This document shows positions 1 through 8,931 of a stretch of 64,000 bases of DNA, piece by piece. Position 1 is the stretch's first letter, and every line of letters begins with the position of its first letter. A model generated the notes under the pieces. The model had not been told where the DNA came from. It searched no databases and saw only the letters and a program-made list of their open reading frames with translations. The stretch is from contig NZ_PPQF01000008.1 in assembly GCF_002901865.1 (NCBI RefSeq), positions 48,615 through 112,614 of the forward strand. Direction: 5' to 3'. Origin of the DNA: Staphylococcus agnetis. GTDB lineage: Bacteria; Bacillota; Bacilli; Staphylococcales; Staphylococcaceae. Made by a program: the position numbers and the translations under genes.

Positions 1-287
1 AGTGAGGCATAACTCACACGTCTATCTTTTGGATCTTGACGACGCTTTATATATCCTTTTTTCTCTAAGTTAGTAACGACATACGTGGTACTACTACTTG
101 CGATTAAAATGCGCTCTTTAATGCGTTGAATGGTATGTTCTCCACGATTGTAGAGCACTTCTAATACAGCAAATTCTGTAACATTGAGACCATATGATTT
201 GATATCTTTATGAATTTTCTTATCTAACATGTCGTTTGTGCGTTTAAGGCCAATAAAAACTTTTAATGACGTCTCTGTACGATTCAA
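1..287 (-). CDS. MarR-family transcriptional regulator (partial, cut by window start)
   Basis: The reading frame runs leftward off the window, so only about the first 95 residues are present. The translated part carries a typical MarR winged helix: a helix-rich N-terminus, then a recognition region ending in the wing signature DPKDRRV followed by SYASL. MarR proteins are dimeric DNA-binding repressors or activators, often controlling stress or efflux genes. The likely start is a TTG at 287 with a good ribosome site (GAAGGTG) upstream. It is divergent from lytM. The regulated target cannot be read from the sequence. Confidence 0.8.
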   Translation of the reverse strand, partial: MNRTETSLKVFIGLKRTNDMLDKKIHKDIKSYGLNVTEFAVLEVLYNRGEHTIQRIKERILIASSSTTYVVTNLEKKGYIKRRQDPKDRRVSYAS

Positions 288-421
288 AGACAACACCTTC
301 TTTGTTTATTATTTCGAATTCGAGATAATTATAACCGATACTATCATTTCTGTAAAGTAGAAAGTTTCAAAATAATGTGCTGAGTTGTGTATGGAATGAT
401 ATTACAAAACAGAAAATGCAA

Positions 422-438
422 TGTTATTAAATTGTTAA
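422..438 (+). promoter_or_regulatory. WalR-type box upstream of lytM
   Basis: The sequence TGTTAT-TAAAT-TGTTAA fits the WalR (YycF) consensus of two TGT(A/T)A(A/T/C) hexamers separated by 5 bp. In S. aureus lytM belongs to the WalKR cell-wall regulon, so the placement is biologically sensible. The match was seen by eye and binding is inferred. Confidence 0.6.
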
Positions 439-563
439 ACAAACGCTTTTGTTTACTACTGTTTTACAAAATGACTTTAAATTAATAACAAACCTTGCTT
501 GGTGGTATAAATATGTTACCATGCTGTTAGCTTTAATAATGCATTAGTTTTAGGAGGATTTAT

Positions 564-1481
564 ATGAAAAAAGTAACAGCTGCGACAATCGCTACTATTG
601 GATTTGCGACGTTTGGTCTCATGCATGGAGATGCCGAAGCGTCAGAAGGTATCCAACTGTCAGCTTATACTACAACATTTTCAGAAGAAACGAATGATTA
701 TATTACGATAGATGTGCATGGTAATTATCATCATACAATAGATGGTCATTGGGATGTGTCGATGTTTGAACAAGGTTTATATCAATCATCATATACTGAT
801 GCCAACGGTCATATGCACTATGTGTATTACACACAAACATTCCAAAATGACAATAGTGACACACCTAGCCAATCTCATGAAGCCATTCAAGCCCAATACC
901 GTAATAATCAATCACAATACGATGCGTCACAGGCGTACACGCAGTCTCAGGGAGATTGGCATGTAAATGCGACAGATCAAACAGGTAATGGTACACAAGG
1001 TGGAAGAGCCGCTTCTTATGGCATGCCTCAACAACATTCTGGTGGTAATGCTCAGCAAAATCATGACGGTACGTCGAACACGAGTCAAGCTGCGTCGGGA
1101 TGGCTTAAAAAGTATCCGAAGTGGCAACCATATGGACAGTATACGACAGGTGGGGCACACTACGGGGTAGACTACGGTATGCCTGAAAATACACCAGTGT
1201 ATTCATTTACTGATGGTAAAGTTATTGACAGTGGTTGGAGCAATTACGGTGGAGGTAACCAAATTACTATTCAAGAAGCGAATAGTAATTATTACCAATG
1301 GTATATGCATATGAATCAATTAAATGTTCAAGCAGGTGATACTGTTAAAAAAGGACAACAAATTGGTTTATCAGGTAGCACTGGGAATTCTACAGGTCCA
1401 CACTTACATTTCCAACGTATGTCAGGTGGCATAGGAAATCAGTATGCAGTGAACCCAGACAATTATTTAGCAAATCAATAA
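564..1481 (+). CDS. lytM: Glycyl-glycine endopeptidase LytM-like (M23 peptidase)
   Basis: This is a secreted zinc metallopeptidase of the lysostaphin/LytM class, expected to cut pentaglycine cross-bridges of staphylococcal peptidoglycan. A signal peptide covers residues 1-26 (lysines, hydrophobic core, AEA cleavage site). Residues about 30-175 are a Gln/Asn/Ser-rich pro-region. The M23 domain covers about 185-305, with zinc ligands His199 and Asp203 in HYGVDYG, then catalytic His249, His280 and zinc ligand His282 in HLHF. The length (305 aa) is close to S. aureus LytM (316 aa). The start has an AGGAGG ribosome site. It is monocistronic, with a terminator directly downstream and a WalR-type box upstream. 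A related M23 autolysin paralogue is possible, but order and neighbours favour LytM. Confidence 0.88.
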   Translation: MKKVTAATIATIGFATFGLMHGDAEASEGIQLSAYTTTFSEETNDYITIDVHGNYHHTIDGHWDVSMFEQGLYQSSYTDANGHMHYVYYTQTFQNDNSDTPSQSHEAIQAQYRNNQSQYDASQAYTQSQGDWHVNATDQTGNGTQGGRAASYGMPQQHSGGNAQQNHDGTSNTSQAASGWLKKYPKWQPYGQYTTGGAHYGVDYGMPENTPVYSFTDGKVIDSGWSNYGGGNQITIQEANSNYYQWYMHMNQLNVQAGDTVKKGQQIGLSGSTGNSTGPHLHFQRMSGGIGNQYAVNPDNYLANQ

Positions 1482-1486
1482 CCATT

Positions 1487-1527
1487 AAGACGGGTGTGTC
1501 TCTACGATAGACATACGCGTCTTTTTT
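1487..1527 (+). terminator. Terminator after lytM
   Basis: An inverted repeat with arms beginning AAGACG and ending CGTCTT is followed by a run of T. It closes the lytM transcript. Confidence 0.8.
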
Positions 1528-1652
1528 ATATTAGCGTTGTTTTAACACGGCACGTTATGTCTAAATACTTTTATAGCATAATATTGGTTAAATGGTGCGC
1601 AATGGTGGTATCATTTTTATAGTAGGAAAAATAATGATAAAGGATGATTGCT

Positions 1653-1931
1653 ATGGTAGAAGTTAAACATGGAGAAAATAAGTTTTATGTCGGAGAGTCA
1701 GAAAATCATTTCGATGCGCTGATGACTTATGTTCCATCAGGTAATGATCGTATTATTATTGACCATACTGAAGTGAGTGACCATTTACAAGGTCAAGGTA
1801 TCGGAAAAAAACTTGTACAAGCAGCGGTAGATTATGCGCGTGAAAATGACAAGATGATTTTAGCAACGTGCCCATTCGCAAAAGGCATTCTTGAAAAGCA
1901 CTCAGAATATCATGATGTATTTCAAAAATAA
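1653..1931 (+). CDS. Small GNAT-type acetyltransferase (YjdJ/Gcn5-related single domain)
   Basis: This 92-residue protein matches the minimal N-acetyltransferase family that is a stripped-down GNAT fold. It has a beta-hairpin, the acetyl-CoA loop signature (HLQGQGIGKKLV, about residues 46-57), and a conserved ATCPFAKGILEKHSEY tail whose cysteine and aromatic residues are typical of the subgroup. An in-frame ATG at 1644 overlaps the Shine-Dalgarno, so the ATG at 1653, 8-9 nt after AAAGG, is preferred. The next gene begins 24 bp downstream and is probably cotranscribed. The natural substrate of this family is not established. Confidence 0.8.
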   Translation: MVEVKHGENKFYVGESENHFDALMTYVPSGNDRIIIDHTEVSDHLQGQGIGKKLVQAAVDYARENDKMILATCPFAKGILEKHSEYHDVFQK

Positions 1932-1955
1932 TAGACAGAGATAGGTGGCGTAATA

Positions 1956-3164
1956 ATGGTAGAAGTTAAAACATTAGAAGAATTAAATGAAGCCAACGTA
2001 GAGCATGCACAGATTGTAATAACAGACAATATTAATGTGGAAAGTCCCATTACTTTAGCAACAGGTGTGCAACTTGAAGGGAAAGCGCGTTCAATCGAAA
2101 TTACAGGCAATGGTCAATTGATTATCCTAACTGCAAATAACGCATTAAAAAATTTGACTTTACGTACTAAGAAACATGAAGATGCGGTGAGTTTTCAATC
2201 GCAAGGTGTGAACGGTGACTTTAAACTTGAACATGTCACAACTTATGGTGCGGTTAATCTTACTGCAGACGATGCTTCTGATGATATTCATGTGGAAATC
2301 ACTGATGTTAATGTGGTAGAAGCGGATGTTACTCACAAATCTGAAGGACCTTCTGGGTTTGGCGTTACTGTTATTCAAGGGGGGCTTACGGTTTGGAATC
2401 GTACGCCACAGATTCGTTTTGATACGCAAATTACTGATGTTTCCATTGGACGTGACGGCGAACCCGTGAATGGTAGCGGTGTTTTCGTATCAGGTACAAA
2501 AGAGGCAAAAATTCACGCAAATTTAATTACGACTAAAGATGTTTATACGCATGGTCTATTGAAACAAGGTGTAGCTGATCGTATTTCTGGTGGTGTATTT
2601 ACAGTAAGTAATGCACATGTTGAACGTGTAGAGAACCATGGTATTACAAAAACGTACGGGTTTAATGACATGGTTCTTGATAACTGGGGTGCTGTTAAAG
2701 AATGGATTGTTCAAAATGATGTGTTGTCAGAAGGTACCAGCGGAATCGGCTTTGTGAATTTCGGTCATATTCAGTTGTTGGATATTCAAGCTCCAATTAT
2801 GACTAAAGGAACAGGTGCGCGAGGTATTAATAACTATGATGGAACGATCAAGGAACTTCATTTAAAACGCATTGAGACACATGGTGATGGTGCAGTAGGT
2901 ATCCAAATCAGTAAGCCTGTGGGTCAAATTACGGTACACGAAAATGTGGAAACGTATGGTGGCACAGGTGAATCATTAGTAAAAGGTGTCATTAAAGAAT
3001 TATCTGCGATTGGCATTAGTATTTTAGATGGTGCAGAAGTAGAAGGATTAGAAGTTAAAGGCAATGTATATACGTACGGCAAAGAAATTGCGCCAGTTCA
3101 AAACGAAGGCATTGTTAAAAATGGCTTAAATATACATGGAGAAGCAGCAAATAAATTTGAATAG
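1956..3164 (+). CDS. Predicted beta-helix-like protein of unknown function
   Basis: I do not recognise a named family for this 402-residue protein. It has no signal peptide and no membrane segment. The sequence is a long series of short beta-prone stretches (xVxIxx, xLxVxG) with turns at Gly/Asn/Asp, spaced at roughly 20-25 residues. This is the look of a right-handed parallel beta-helix or a bactofilin-like repeat protein. It begins with VEVKTLEELNEA, and a strong AGGTGG ribosome site supports the start. It sits 24 bp behind a small GNAT gene, suggesting a two-gene operon. The function is unknown, and the repeat reading is an inference from pattern only. Confidence 0.6.
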   Translation: MVEVKTLEELNEANVEHAQIVITDNINVESPITLATGVQLEGKARSIEITGNGQLIILTANNALKNLTLRTKKHEDAVSFQSQGVNGDFKLEHVTTYGAVNLTADDASDDIHVEITDVNVVEADVTHKSEGPSGFGVTVIQGGLTVWNRTPQIRFDTQITDVSIGRDGEPVNGSGVFVSGTKEAKIHANLITTKDVYTHGLLKQGVADRISGGVFTVSNAHVERVENHGITKTYGFNDMVLDNWGAVKEWIVQNDVLSEGTSGIGFVNFGHIQLLDIQAPIMTKGTGARGINNYDGTIKELHLKRIETHGDGAVGIQISKPVGQITVHENVETYGGTGESLVKGVIKELSAIGISILDGAEVEGLEVKGNVYTYGKEIAPVQNEGIVKNGLNIHGEAANKFE

Positions 3165-3251
3165 TGCTTTCTTTGTTTTATAAGGTAAAAGAAGGTGGAC
3201 ATAACAATCCTGTATATCAATACAGCCATCAAAACGTATTCATATATTACT

Positions 3252-3299
3252 CCCTATAAAGTAGACACTTAAAAAGTGAAAACTTTATAGGGGGTTTTT
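3252..3299 (+). terminator. Terminator-like inverted repeat
   Basis: CCCTATAAAGT and ACTTTATAGGG form an 11-bp inverted repeat followed by GGTTTTT, downstream of the beta-helix gene. The sequence also resembles the terminal repeat style of some IS3-group elements, but no transposase is present, so I call it a terminator. Confidence 0.6.
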
Positions 3300-3320
3300 G
3301 TATGAGGAATTAAACATGAC

Positions 3321-3386
3321 TTTGATTACTTCCTTAGCCGAGAATTCAGAGGTACCTCGAAAAGCGAGGTGTTAGGAATAATCAAA
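3321..3386 (+). repeat. Structured intergenic repeat, copy A (short form)
   Basis: This is the shortest of four related intergenic elements in the window. The outer stem TTTGATTA/TAATCAAA continues as TTCCT/AGGAA and encloses the shared block CTTAGCCGAGA and a hairpin ACCTCG-aaaag-CGAGGT. Compared with the other copies, several paired positions change on both sides (for example TTCCT/AGGAA here against TCCCT/AGGGA in copies B and D). It lies between two convergent genes. Confidence 0.7.
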
Positions 3387-3438
3387 ATGAGGTGGTTGAT
3401 GTCCTGCCTTCTTTTTGTCATCATCTATGAGGGAAGAC

Positions 3439-4362
3439 TTACCGCTGTGTTTTAATAGGTGATTTTCCAATTTGATTTTGTGCCATTTTTAGCGGTACTT
3501 CATAATGTTGACAATGTTGCCATGATAAATGGTCTTTAAAAATATGAAATCCTTGATTAAAAAATGTTTGTAAGTCATAAAATGATTCTGGAGTTACAGC
3601 ATCTAATGGATAGATTAATTCTGTTAATGACGTATCAAAATACGCGTGATCCAATAAAGGTTGATCAAATGTAAACGATGCATCGACAAATGGATAGGGC
3701 AATATAAAGAAAGTTGGACCTTCAAATGTTTCGTCTCCAAACCAAAAGCCAAATTCGATAAAATGTTCATCAAAAGCTGCGTATTCAATCACTTGCGAAG
3801 GTTTAAATGTTTCGTGAAAAGCGTTGTAATTGAGTAACGTGGATATATCAAATGTTCCCCAAAACAAGCCTGGCTTCACTTTACGCGCACGAAATGGAGC
3901 AATAAATTGGCTTAACGCACGTACCGCAAATTTCATTAACTGTAAAACTTCTAAACTTATTTTTTCATTATAGTGATGATGAACGGTATCTTCATCAAAA
4001 GGTGTAAGATCCGCTACTTCTTGCGGTACAGGGTAGATTGAAACATCAATATCGAATTGTTTTAACGTACGTGTGATCCAGATGTAATAGGTTTGGATGG
4101 ATGTGCCATCTTTTAATGGATAATCAGCGCGGCCACGATCTGTTACAATTTCGATTCGATGCGCTTGTAAGTCGACTTGGATGGTATAGGTACAATCATG
4201 ATAGAATAATAGACCTGTTGAAAAGCCGGTCGTTGTAACGTCTAAAATAACATGTGCCCATTGGGGTTCTTGAAAGGCACTCGCAAGTTTATATTTACCG
4301 AGCATTTGCGCAATGCGATGCAGTGTGTCGCGTTCTTTTTGCCATGCTTTCATTTTAAGCAT
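3439..4362 (-). CDS. DUF5996 family protein
   Basis: This 307-residue soluble protein opens with a W-x-x-x-R-DTLHRIAQMLGKYKLA motif and continues with WAHVILDVTTTGFSTG and a later FWGTFDISTLLNYN stretch. These are the landmarks I associate with DUF5996, a widespread bacterial family of unknown biochemical function. There is no signal peptide and no membrane span. A GGAGG ribosome site precedes the ATG. It is transcribed alone, convergent to the beta-helix gene, with an intergenic structured repeat between them. Confidence 0.65.
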   Translation of the reverse strand: MLKMKAWQKERDTLHRIAQMLGKYKLASAFQEPQWAHVILDVTTTGFSTGLLFYHDCTYTIQVDLQAHRIEIVTDRGRADYPLKDGTSIQTYYIWITRTLKQFDIDVSIYPVPQEVADLTPFDEDTVHHHYNEKISLEVLQLMKFAVRALSQFIAPFRARKVKPGLFWGTFDISTLLNYNAFHETFKPSQVIEYAAFDEHFIEFGFWFGDETFEGPTFFILPYPFVDASFTFDQPLLDHAYFDTSLTELIYPLDAVTPESFYDLQTFFNQGFHIFKDHLSWQHCQHYEVPLKMAQNQIGKSPIKTQR

Positions 4363-4505
4363 ATGGATGACCTCCTTAACGTTTTCAATGAACTATACCC
4401 GCTTTTAAAAATACATAAAAAACATGTAAGTTTGGTAATGTGTGATATTGTTTAATATTCGCTATTAACACAGCATCTGAATTGAATGCGCTTAATACGC
4501 ATAAT

Positions 4506-4555
4506 AAAAGCCTTCAGCGTATATCTCTAAAAGTTTACGTTGAAGGCCATTTTTA
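4506..4555. terminator. Bidirectional terminator between yceI-like and DUF5996 genes
   Basis: GCCTTCAGCGTA and TACGTTGAAGGC form a long stem, with A-runs on the left and T-runs on the right, so it can act in both directions. It lies downstream of the leftward yceI-like gene. Confidence 0.8.
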
Positions 4556-4593
4556 TATGAATTTTACGTGAAAAGCATTATAAAGAATACGTA

Positions 4594-5109
4594 CTATTCT
4601 TCTACAGAGAATTCAGCATCAGCTTCAAATTTTACATCTTTACCAATCATAACGCCGCCTGTTTCTAAAGCTTGGTTGAAATCTACGCCGTATTTTTCAC
4701 GGTTGATTTTACCTGATACAGAAAAACCAGTAACTTTACCACCTGACATAGGATTCACACTAATGCCATTAAAATCGAAATCAAATGTTTCTTCATGTGT
4801 TTGACCAGCTATTGTTAAATCTCCAGTTACGCTATCTTCAGTAATTTTAGTCGTTTTAAATGTAATTTCTTTGTTTTCATCTGTGTTGAAGAAATCAGCT
4901 GATTTTAAGTGATTATCACGATCTTTGTTACCTGTATTAATTGAATCAACATCAATTTTCACTGTTGCTTCTACAGTTGAAAGGTCGTTTAGATCACCAG
5001 TTAACTCGACATGATAATCATCAAAAGTGCCTTTAACTTTAGATACCATTAAATGTTTAATTGAAAAGTCTAATGTGCTGTGTACTTGATCGAAATTATA
5101 TTTTGCCAT
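4594..5109 (-). CDS. YceI family lipid-binding-type protein
   Basis: This 171-residue protein has the YceI beta-barrel pattern: HSTLDFSIKHLMVSKVKGTF near the N-terminus, a VDSINTGNKDRDNHLKSADFF block in the middle, and FDFDFNGISVNPMSGGKVTGF near the end. In the founding structures the family is an extended lipocalin-like fold that binds polyisoprenoid lipids. There is no signal peptide, so the staphylococcal form is probably cytoplasmic. An AGGGGG ribosome site supports the start. It has its own terminator downstream and is divergent from the CstA-type gene, with a gap of about 430 bp. Confidence 0.85.
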   Translation of the reverse strand: MAKYNFDQVHSTLDFSIKHLMVSKVKGTFDDYHVELTGDLNDLSTVEATVKIDVDSINTGNKDRDNHLKSADFFNTDENKEITFKTTKITEDSVTGDLTIAGQTHEETFDFDFNGISVNPMSGGKVTGFSVSGKINREKYGVDFNQALETGGVMIGKDVKFEADAEFSVEE

Positions 5110-5460
5110 TTTAAAATGCCCCCTAGTTATGTTTTATTACTTTACGGTATAAATAATATACCATAATTCAAACCATTTCAAGCAAAAAATTTCAAATTCG
5201 AAATAAAATTTAACAATCGCACAATTCTAATGGTGTTCACATTAACTGTTTACCTAAGTCATACGATATTGAAACATCCTTTTTAAAGTGACGATGAAAA
5301 GCGATACCTTATAAATTTGTGAATCTTCAATGTCGTCTTAGCGCGTTTCATTACTTTAGATGCCATAAGAAAACTTCGGGAAAAAAATGCGACGAAGGTT
5401 GAATCGCGGTAAACACGTAAGCGCGACATTTTATTTTTTGAATTTAAATTTGTGTCAATA

Positions 5461-5489
5461 TTGTGAATGAAGAGCATATCGTATACAAT
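5461..5489 (+). promoter_or_regulatory. Predicted promoter of the CstA-type transporter gene
   Basis: TTGTGA (5461-5466) and TACAAT (5484-5489), separated by 17 bp, resemble SigA -35 and -10 elements. The cre site follows immediately downstream. Confidence 0.5.
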
Positions 5490-5491
5490 AT

Positions 5492-5507
5492 TAGAAAGCG
5501 CTTTCAA
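5492..5507 (+). promoter_or_regulatory. CcpA binding site (cre)
   Basis: GAAAGCGCTTTC is a perfect palindrome and matches the core of the catabolite-responsive element. It sits just after the predicted -10 element and before the start codon of the CstA-type gene, where CcpA would act as a repressor under good carbon supply. Confidence 0.8.
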
Positions 5508-5537
5508 AATTATTTAAGGGGAAAAAGGGGGAGTACG

Positions 5538-6995
5538 ATGATTACGTTTATTGTTTGTATCATTGTGTTGATTTTAGGCTATTTTACTTATGGAAAATAT
5601 ATTGATTACATGTTTGGTCCTAAATATGATCGACCAACACCAGCACACGACCAACGCGATAATGTCGATTATGTCCCAATGAAAACATCTTCTAATTCAC
5701 TTATACAATTACTTAATATAGCGGGTGTGGGACCTATTTTTGGACCGATTATGGGAGCACTCTATGGTCCGGTTGCCTTTATATGGATTGTAGTTGGATG
5801 TATTTTTGCTGGAGCGGTCCATGATTATTTAACAGGGATGATTTCTATTCGAAATCGTGGTGCACATTTACCACAGCTTGCTGGGAAATTTTTAGGTCAA
5901 GCAATGAAGCATGTGGTGAATGTCTTTACATTATTGTTACTTTTGCTAACAGGAACGGTTTTCGTAACGAGCCCTGCCTTGTTACTTCATAATTTAATGG
6001 ATGGTCGCATAGCATTAGGCTTTATTATTTTCGTGATTTTTGTGTACTATATTTTATCGACAGTATTGCCAATCGATAAAATCATTGGACGTATTTATCC
6101 TGTATTTGGGGCGTTACTTGTCATTAGTGCTGTGGGCGTAGGATTCAGATTAATTCAAACTGGCGCGCCAATTCCTGAGTTAACATTACAAAATATGCAT
6201 CCTGACCATGCGCCGATATTTCCTCTGCTGTTCTTTACGATTACTTGTGGGGCGTTATCAGGTTTTCATGCGACACAGTCACCGATTATTTCACGTACGA
6301 CAAATAAAGAGAAAAATGCGCGTGTGATTTTTTACGGTATGATGATCGCAGAAGGTATCATCGCAATGATTTGGGCAGCGGCAGCGATGAGCTTGTTTGG
6401 TAGTTACGGAGGTTTACAAAACGTATTGGCTCAAGGTGAAGCGGCACTTGTAGTAAGTAAAGTCGCAACGATGCTTTTAGGTTCAGTGTTTGGAACAATT
6501 GCTATTTTAGGTGTTATTATTTTACCGATTACAAGTGGTGATACATCATTTAGAAGTGCGCGGATGATTATTGCAGATTATATTCATTTAGGACAAAAGG
6601 CCATTGGTAAACGATTTCTTGTGGCTGTTCCGTTATTTGTAGCAAGCTTTTTACTGACTCAAATCGACTTTACGATTTTATGGCGCTATTTTTCTTGGGC
6701 TAATCAGACGACTGCAGCGGTCGCATTATGGGTAGGTGCAATGTATTTGTTGATTGCGAAGAAAAACTTTTGGGTAGCGGCAGTTCCAGCAACGTTCATG
6801 ACATGGAATTTGTTCACTTATATTTTAAGTCAACCAATAGGATTCGGTTTGGACCTTAATTTGAGCTACGTTATCGCAATAGGGTGTACGGCGTTATGGC
6901 TCGGCTATTTCATTTACCAATATCGTAAAAATACAGTTGGCGCCACTTTTGTATTAGATCATCCTGTAAAAAAACAAAAGGTGCCCAGCATCTGA
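5538..6995 (+). CDS. Carbon starvation protein CstA-family transporter
   Basis: This 485-residue polytopic membrane protein carries the CstA hallmarks: an N-terminal TM segment ending GYFTYGKYIDYMFG, the block LLNIAGVGPIFGPIMGALYGP, then VHDYLTGMISIRNRGAHLPQL, and GFHATQSPIISRT in the middle. CstA proteins take up peptides or, in some bacteria, pyruvate, and are induced when carbon is short. A longer in-frame start exists at 5463, but it would lie across the promoter and cre site. The ATG at 5538, behind a strong AAGGGGGAG, is preferred. It is shorter than E. coli CstA (about 700 aa), as is common in Firmicutes. It is monocistronic with its own terminator. Confidence 0.88.
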   Translation: MITFIVCIIVLILGYFTYGKYIDYMFGPKYDRPTPAHDQRDNVDYVPMKTSSNSLIQLLNIAGVGPIFGPIMGALYGPVAFIWIVVGCIFAGAVHDYLTGMISIRNRGAHLPQLAGKFLGQAMKHVVNVFTLLLLLLTGTVFVTSPALLLHNLMDGRIALGFIIFVIFVYYILSTVLPIDKIIGRIYPVFGALLVISAVGVGFRLIQTGAPIPELTLQNMHPDHAPIFPLLFFTITCGALSGFHATQSPIISRTTNKEKNARVIFYGMMIAEGIIAMIWAAAAMSLFGSYGGLQNVLAQGEAALVVSKVATMLLGSVFGTIAILGVIILPITSGDTSFRSARMIIADYIHLGQKAIGKRFLVAVPLFVASFLLTQIDFTILWRYFSWANQTTAAVALWVGAMYLLIAKKNFWVAAVPATFMTWNLFTYILSQPIGFGLDLNLSYVIAIGCTALWLGYFIYQYRKNTVGATFVLDHPVKKQKVPSI

Positions 6996-7024
6996 AATAG
7001 TATGATAATAAAATAATGGAATTT

Positions 7025-7061
7025 AAAGGGCGTTGTCAGATGTACTGGCAACGCTCTTTTT
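7025..7061 (+). terminator. Terminator after the CstA-type gene
   Basis: AAAGGGCGTTG and CAACGCTCTTT pair around a short loop and are followed by T residues. It separates the transporter transcript from the urease accessory genes. Confidence 0.85.
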
Positions 7062-7172
7062 AGTGTGACCTGAGACTACCTCTTTGTTTATTTGTTATTC
7101 TACGAAAGTGTTTTATTATTCGTTTCTATCTGTAAATGTTAAAATAAGTGTCGAAGAAAAGGAGATGACCAC

Positions 7173-7625
7173 ATGATAGTAGAATCCATTCAAGGTAATA
7201 TCGCAAATTTAACACAAGAAGAAAAACACATGCACATTGAGAAAGTATATCTTGAAAATTCTGATCTCGTTAAACGTATCCAACGTGTCACAACGGATCA
7301 CGGTACAGAAATAGGCATTCGCTTAAATCAGCCCATCGATTTACAATATGGAGATATTTTATATCGTGATGAAAGCAATATGATTATTATAGATGTTAAT
7401 TCTGAAGATATTATCGCGATAAAGCCACGCTCGTTGAAAGAAATGGGTGACATTGCGCATCAATTAGGTAACCGTCATTTACCTGCACAATTCACTGACA
7501 CGGAAATGCTCGTTCAATATGATTACTTAGTTGAGGACCTATTGAAAGGTTTAGGCATTCCTTATGAACGTGAAGCACGTAAAGTCAATCAAGCCTTTAA
7601 ACATATAGGACATTCTCATGATTAA
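7173..7625 (+). CDS. ureE: Urease accessory protein UreE (nickel metallochaperone)
   Basis: UreE carries nickel to the urease assembly complex. The 150-residue product has the two expected parts: an N-terminal peptide-binding-like domain (about 1-75) and a C-terminal metal-binding domain with ALKDLLKGLG-like sequence (here [19 protein letters not shown]) and the final histidines in KHIGHSHD. The His-rich tail is short. An AAGGAG ribosome site precedes the ATG. It is the first of four tightly packed accessory genes. A terminator lies upstream, and the structural genes ureA, ureB and ureC are not adjacent. Confidence 0.9.
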   Translation: MIVESIQGNIANLTQEEKHMHIEKVYLENSDLVKRIQRVTTDHGTEIGIRLNQPIDLQYGDILYRDESNMIIIDVNSEDIIAIKPRSLKEMGDIAHQLGNRHLPAQFTDTEMLVQYDYLVEDLLKGLGIPYEREARKVNQAFKHIGHSHD

Positions 7626-8307
7626 TCAAGCTGAACTAAAGCTCTTTCAATTTTGTGATTCACAATTTCCAACGGGTGCATTTAGTCATTCATATGGATT
7701 AGAAACGTACATTCAACGGAATGACGTCGACGATGCGGCATCGTTTCAAAACTGGTTAGAAGTGTTTCTTACAGAGCAGTTAACGTATACCGATGGTTTA
7801 GCGATGCGTATGACGTATGAAGCGGTTGAAAATAACAATATCGCAGAAATGAAACGCATTGATCAATTATTGTTTGTACAAAATATTCCTAGAGAAACGC
7901 GTGTGGGTACAAAGCAAATGGGAAAACGTATGGCACACTTGGCACATACGCTTTATGATGACCAATGGTTAAATTGGTATTTTAAAGAAGTCAGTGCATA
8001 TCGGCTTCATGGTCATCCTGCAGTAGTATTTACATTATTAGGACATCATTTAGGTATTGCTTTAGAACGAATTATCGATTATTTTTTATACCAAAATATT
8101 TCAAGTTTAACGCAAAATGCGGTGCGAGCCATACCGTTAGGACAAACAGAAGGACAAAAAATTGTTATGGATATGATGGCTTTTATTACAGAAACGCGTA
8201 AGTCTATTATGCATCAAGAAACATCCAATTTTGGACTTACTGCACCAGGCATTGAGATGAATCAATTAGAACATGAAAATGTGAACGTTAGAATCTTTAT
8301 TTCGTAG
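7618..8307 (+). CDS. ureF: Urease accessory protein UreF
   Basis: UreF is the all-helical accessory protein that regulates the UreG GTPase in the UreDFG activation complex. The 229-residue product has the family opening [21 protein letters not shown], then the conserved [12 protein letters not shown] and QTEGQKI segments. The start overlaps the end of ureE by 8 bp, which indicates translational coupling. Nothing in the sequence looks damaged. Confidence 0.93.
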   Translation: MINQAELKLFQFCDSQFPTGAFSHSYGLETYIQRNDVDDAASFQNWLEVFLTEQLTYTDGLAMRMTYEAVENNNIAEMKRIDQLLFVQNIPRETRVGTKQMGKRMAHLAHTLYDDQWLNWYFKEVSAYRLHGHPAVVFTLLGHHLGIALERIIDYFLYQNISSLTQNAVRAIPLGQTEGQKIVMDMMAFITETRKSIMHQETSNFGLTAPGIEMNQLEHENVNVRIFIS

Positions 8308-8318
8308 GAGGATTTAAT

Positions 8319-8930
8319 ATGAAACCTGTAAAAATTGGTATTGGGGGTCCTGTTGGGGCAGGCAAAACGCAACTTATTGAGAAAGTCGTGAAACAATTAT
8401 CGAAGGATAAAAGTATAGGTGTCATTACAAATGATATTTATACAAAAGAAGATGAAAAAATTCTTGTCGCAACAGGTGTTTTACCTGAAGATCGTATCAT
8501 TGGCGTTGAGACCGGAGGCTGCCCGCACACTGCCATCCGTGAAGATGCCTCTATGAATTTTGCGGCAATAGATGAATTAATGGAACGACATCCTGATATA
8601 GAATTATTGTTTATTGAATCAGGTGGTGATAATTTAGCAGCAACATTTAGTCCAGAACTTGTGGACTTTTCAATCTATATCATTGATGTTGCGCAAGGAG
8701 AGAAGATTCCTCGAAAAGGGGGGCAAGGGATGATAAAATCTGATTATTTTATTATCAATAAAACAGACCTTGCGCCGCACGTTGGTGCCTCTTTAGATCA
8801 AATGGCTGAAGATACGACGAAGTTTAGAAAAGACCGCCCCTTCACATTTACGAATTTAAAAACAGATGAAGGTTTAGAAGATGTCATCGCGTGGATTCGT
8901 AAAGACGTTTTTCTTGAAGGATTAGCATAG
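8319..8930 (+). CDS. ureG: Urease accessory GTPase UreG
   Basis: UreG is the SIMIBI-class GTPase that powers nickel insertion into apo-urease. The product (203 aa) contains the P-loop GPVGAGKT at residues 10-17, the nickel-binding Cys-Pro-His motif at 68-70 (in [13 protein letters not shown]), and the guanine-specificity motif NKTD. The length is standard. It begins 11 bp after ureF behind AGGAGG, and ureD follows 1 bp after its stop. Confidence 0.95.
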   Translation: MKPVKIGIGGPVGAGKTQLIEKVVKQLSKDKSIGVITNDIYTKEDEKILVATGVLPEDRIIGVETGGCPHTAIREDASMNFAAIDELMERHPDIELLFIESGGDNLAATFSPELVDFSIYIIDVAQGEKIPRKGGQGMIKSDYFIINKTDLAPHVGASLDQMAEDTTKFRKDRPFTFTNLKTDEGLEDVIAWIRKDVFLEGLA

Positions 8931-8931
8931 T

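Noticed and set aside
3241..3300. Possible end of an insertion sequence (AAGTAGACACTT-like sequence in the inverted repeat)
   Set aside because: No transposase, no second end and no target duplication are visible; the repeat with a T-run is better explained as a terminator.
5283..5507. Leftward 74-codon open frame between the yceI-like and CstA-type genes
   Set aside because: It overlaps the predicted promoter and cre site, has no good ribosome site, and its composition looks non-coding.
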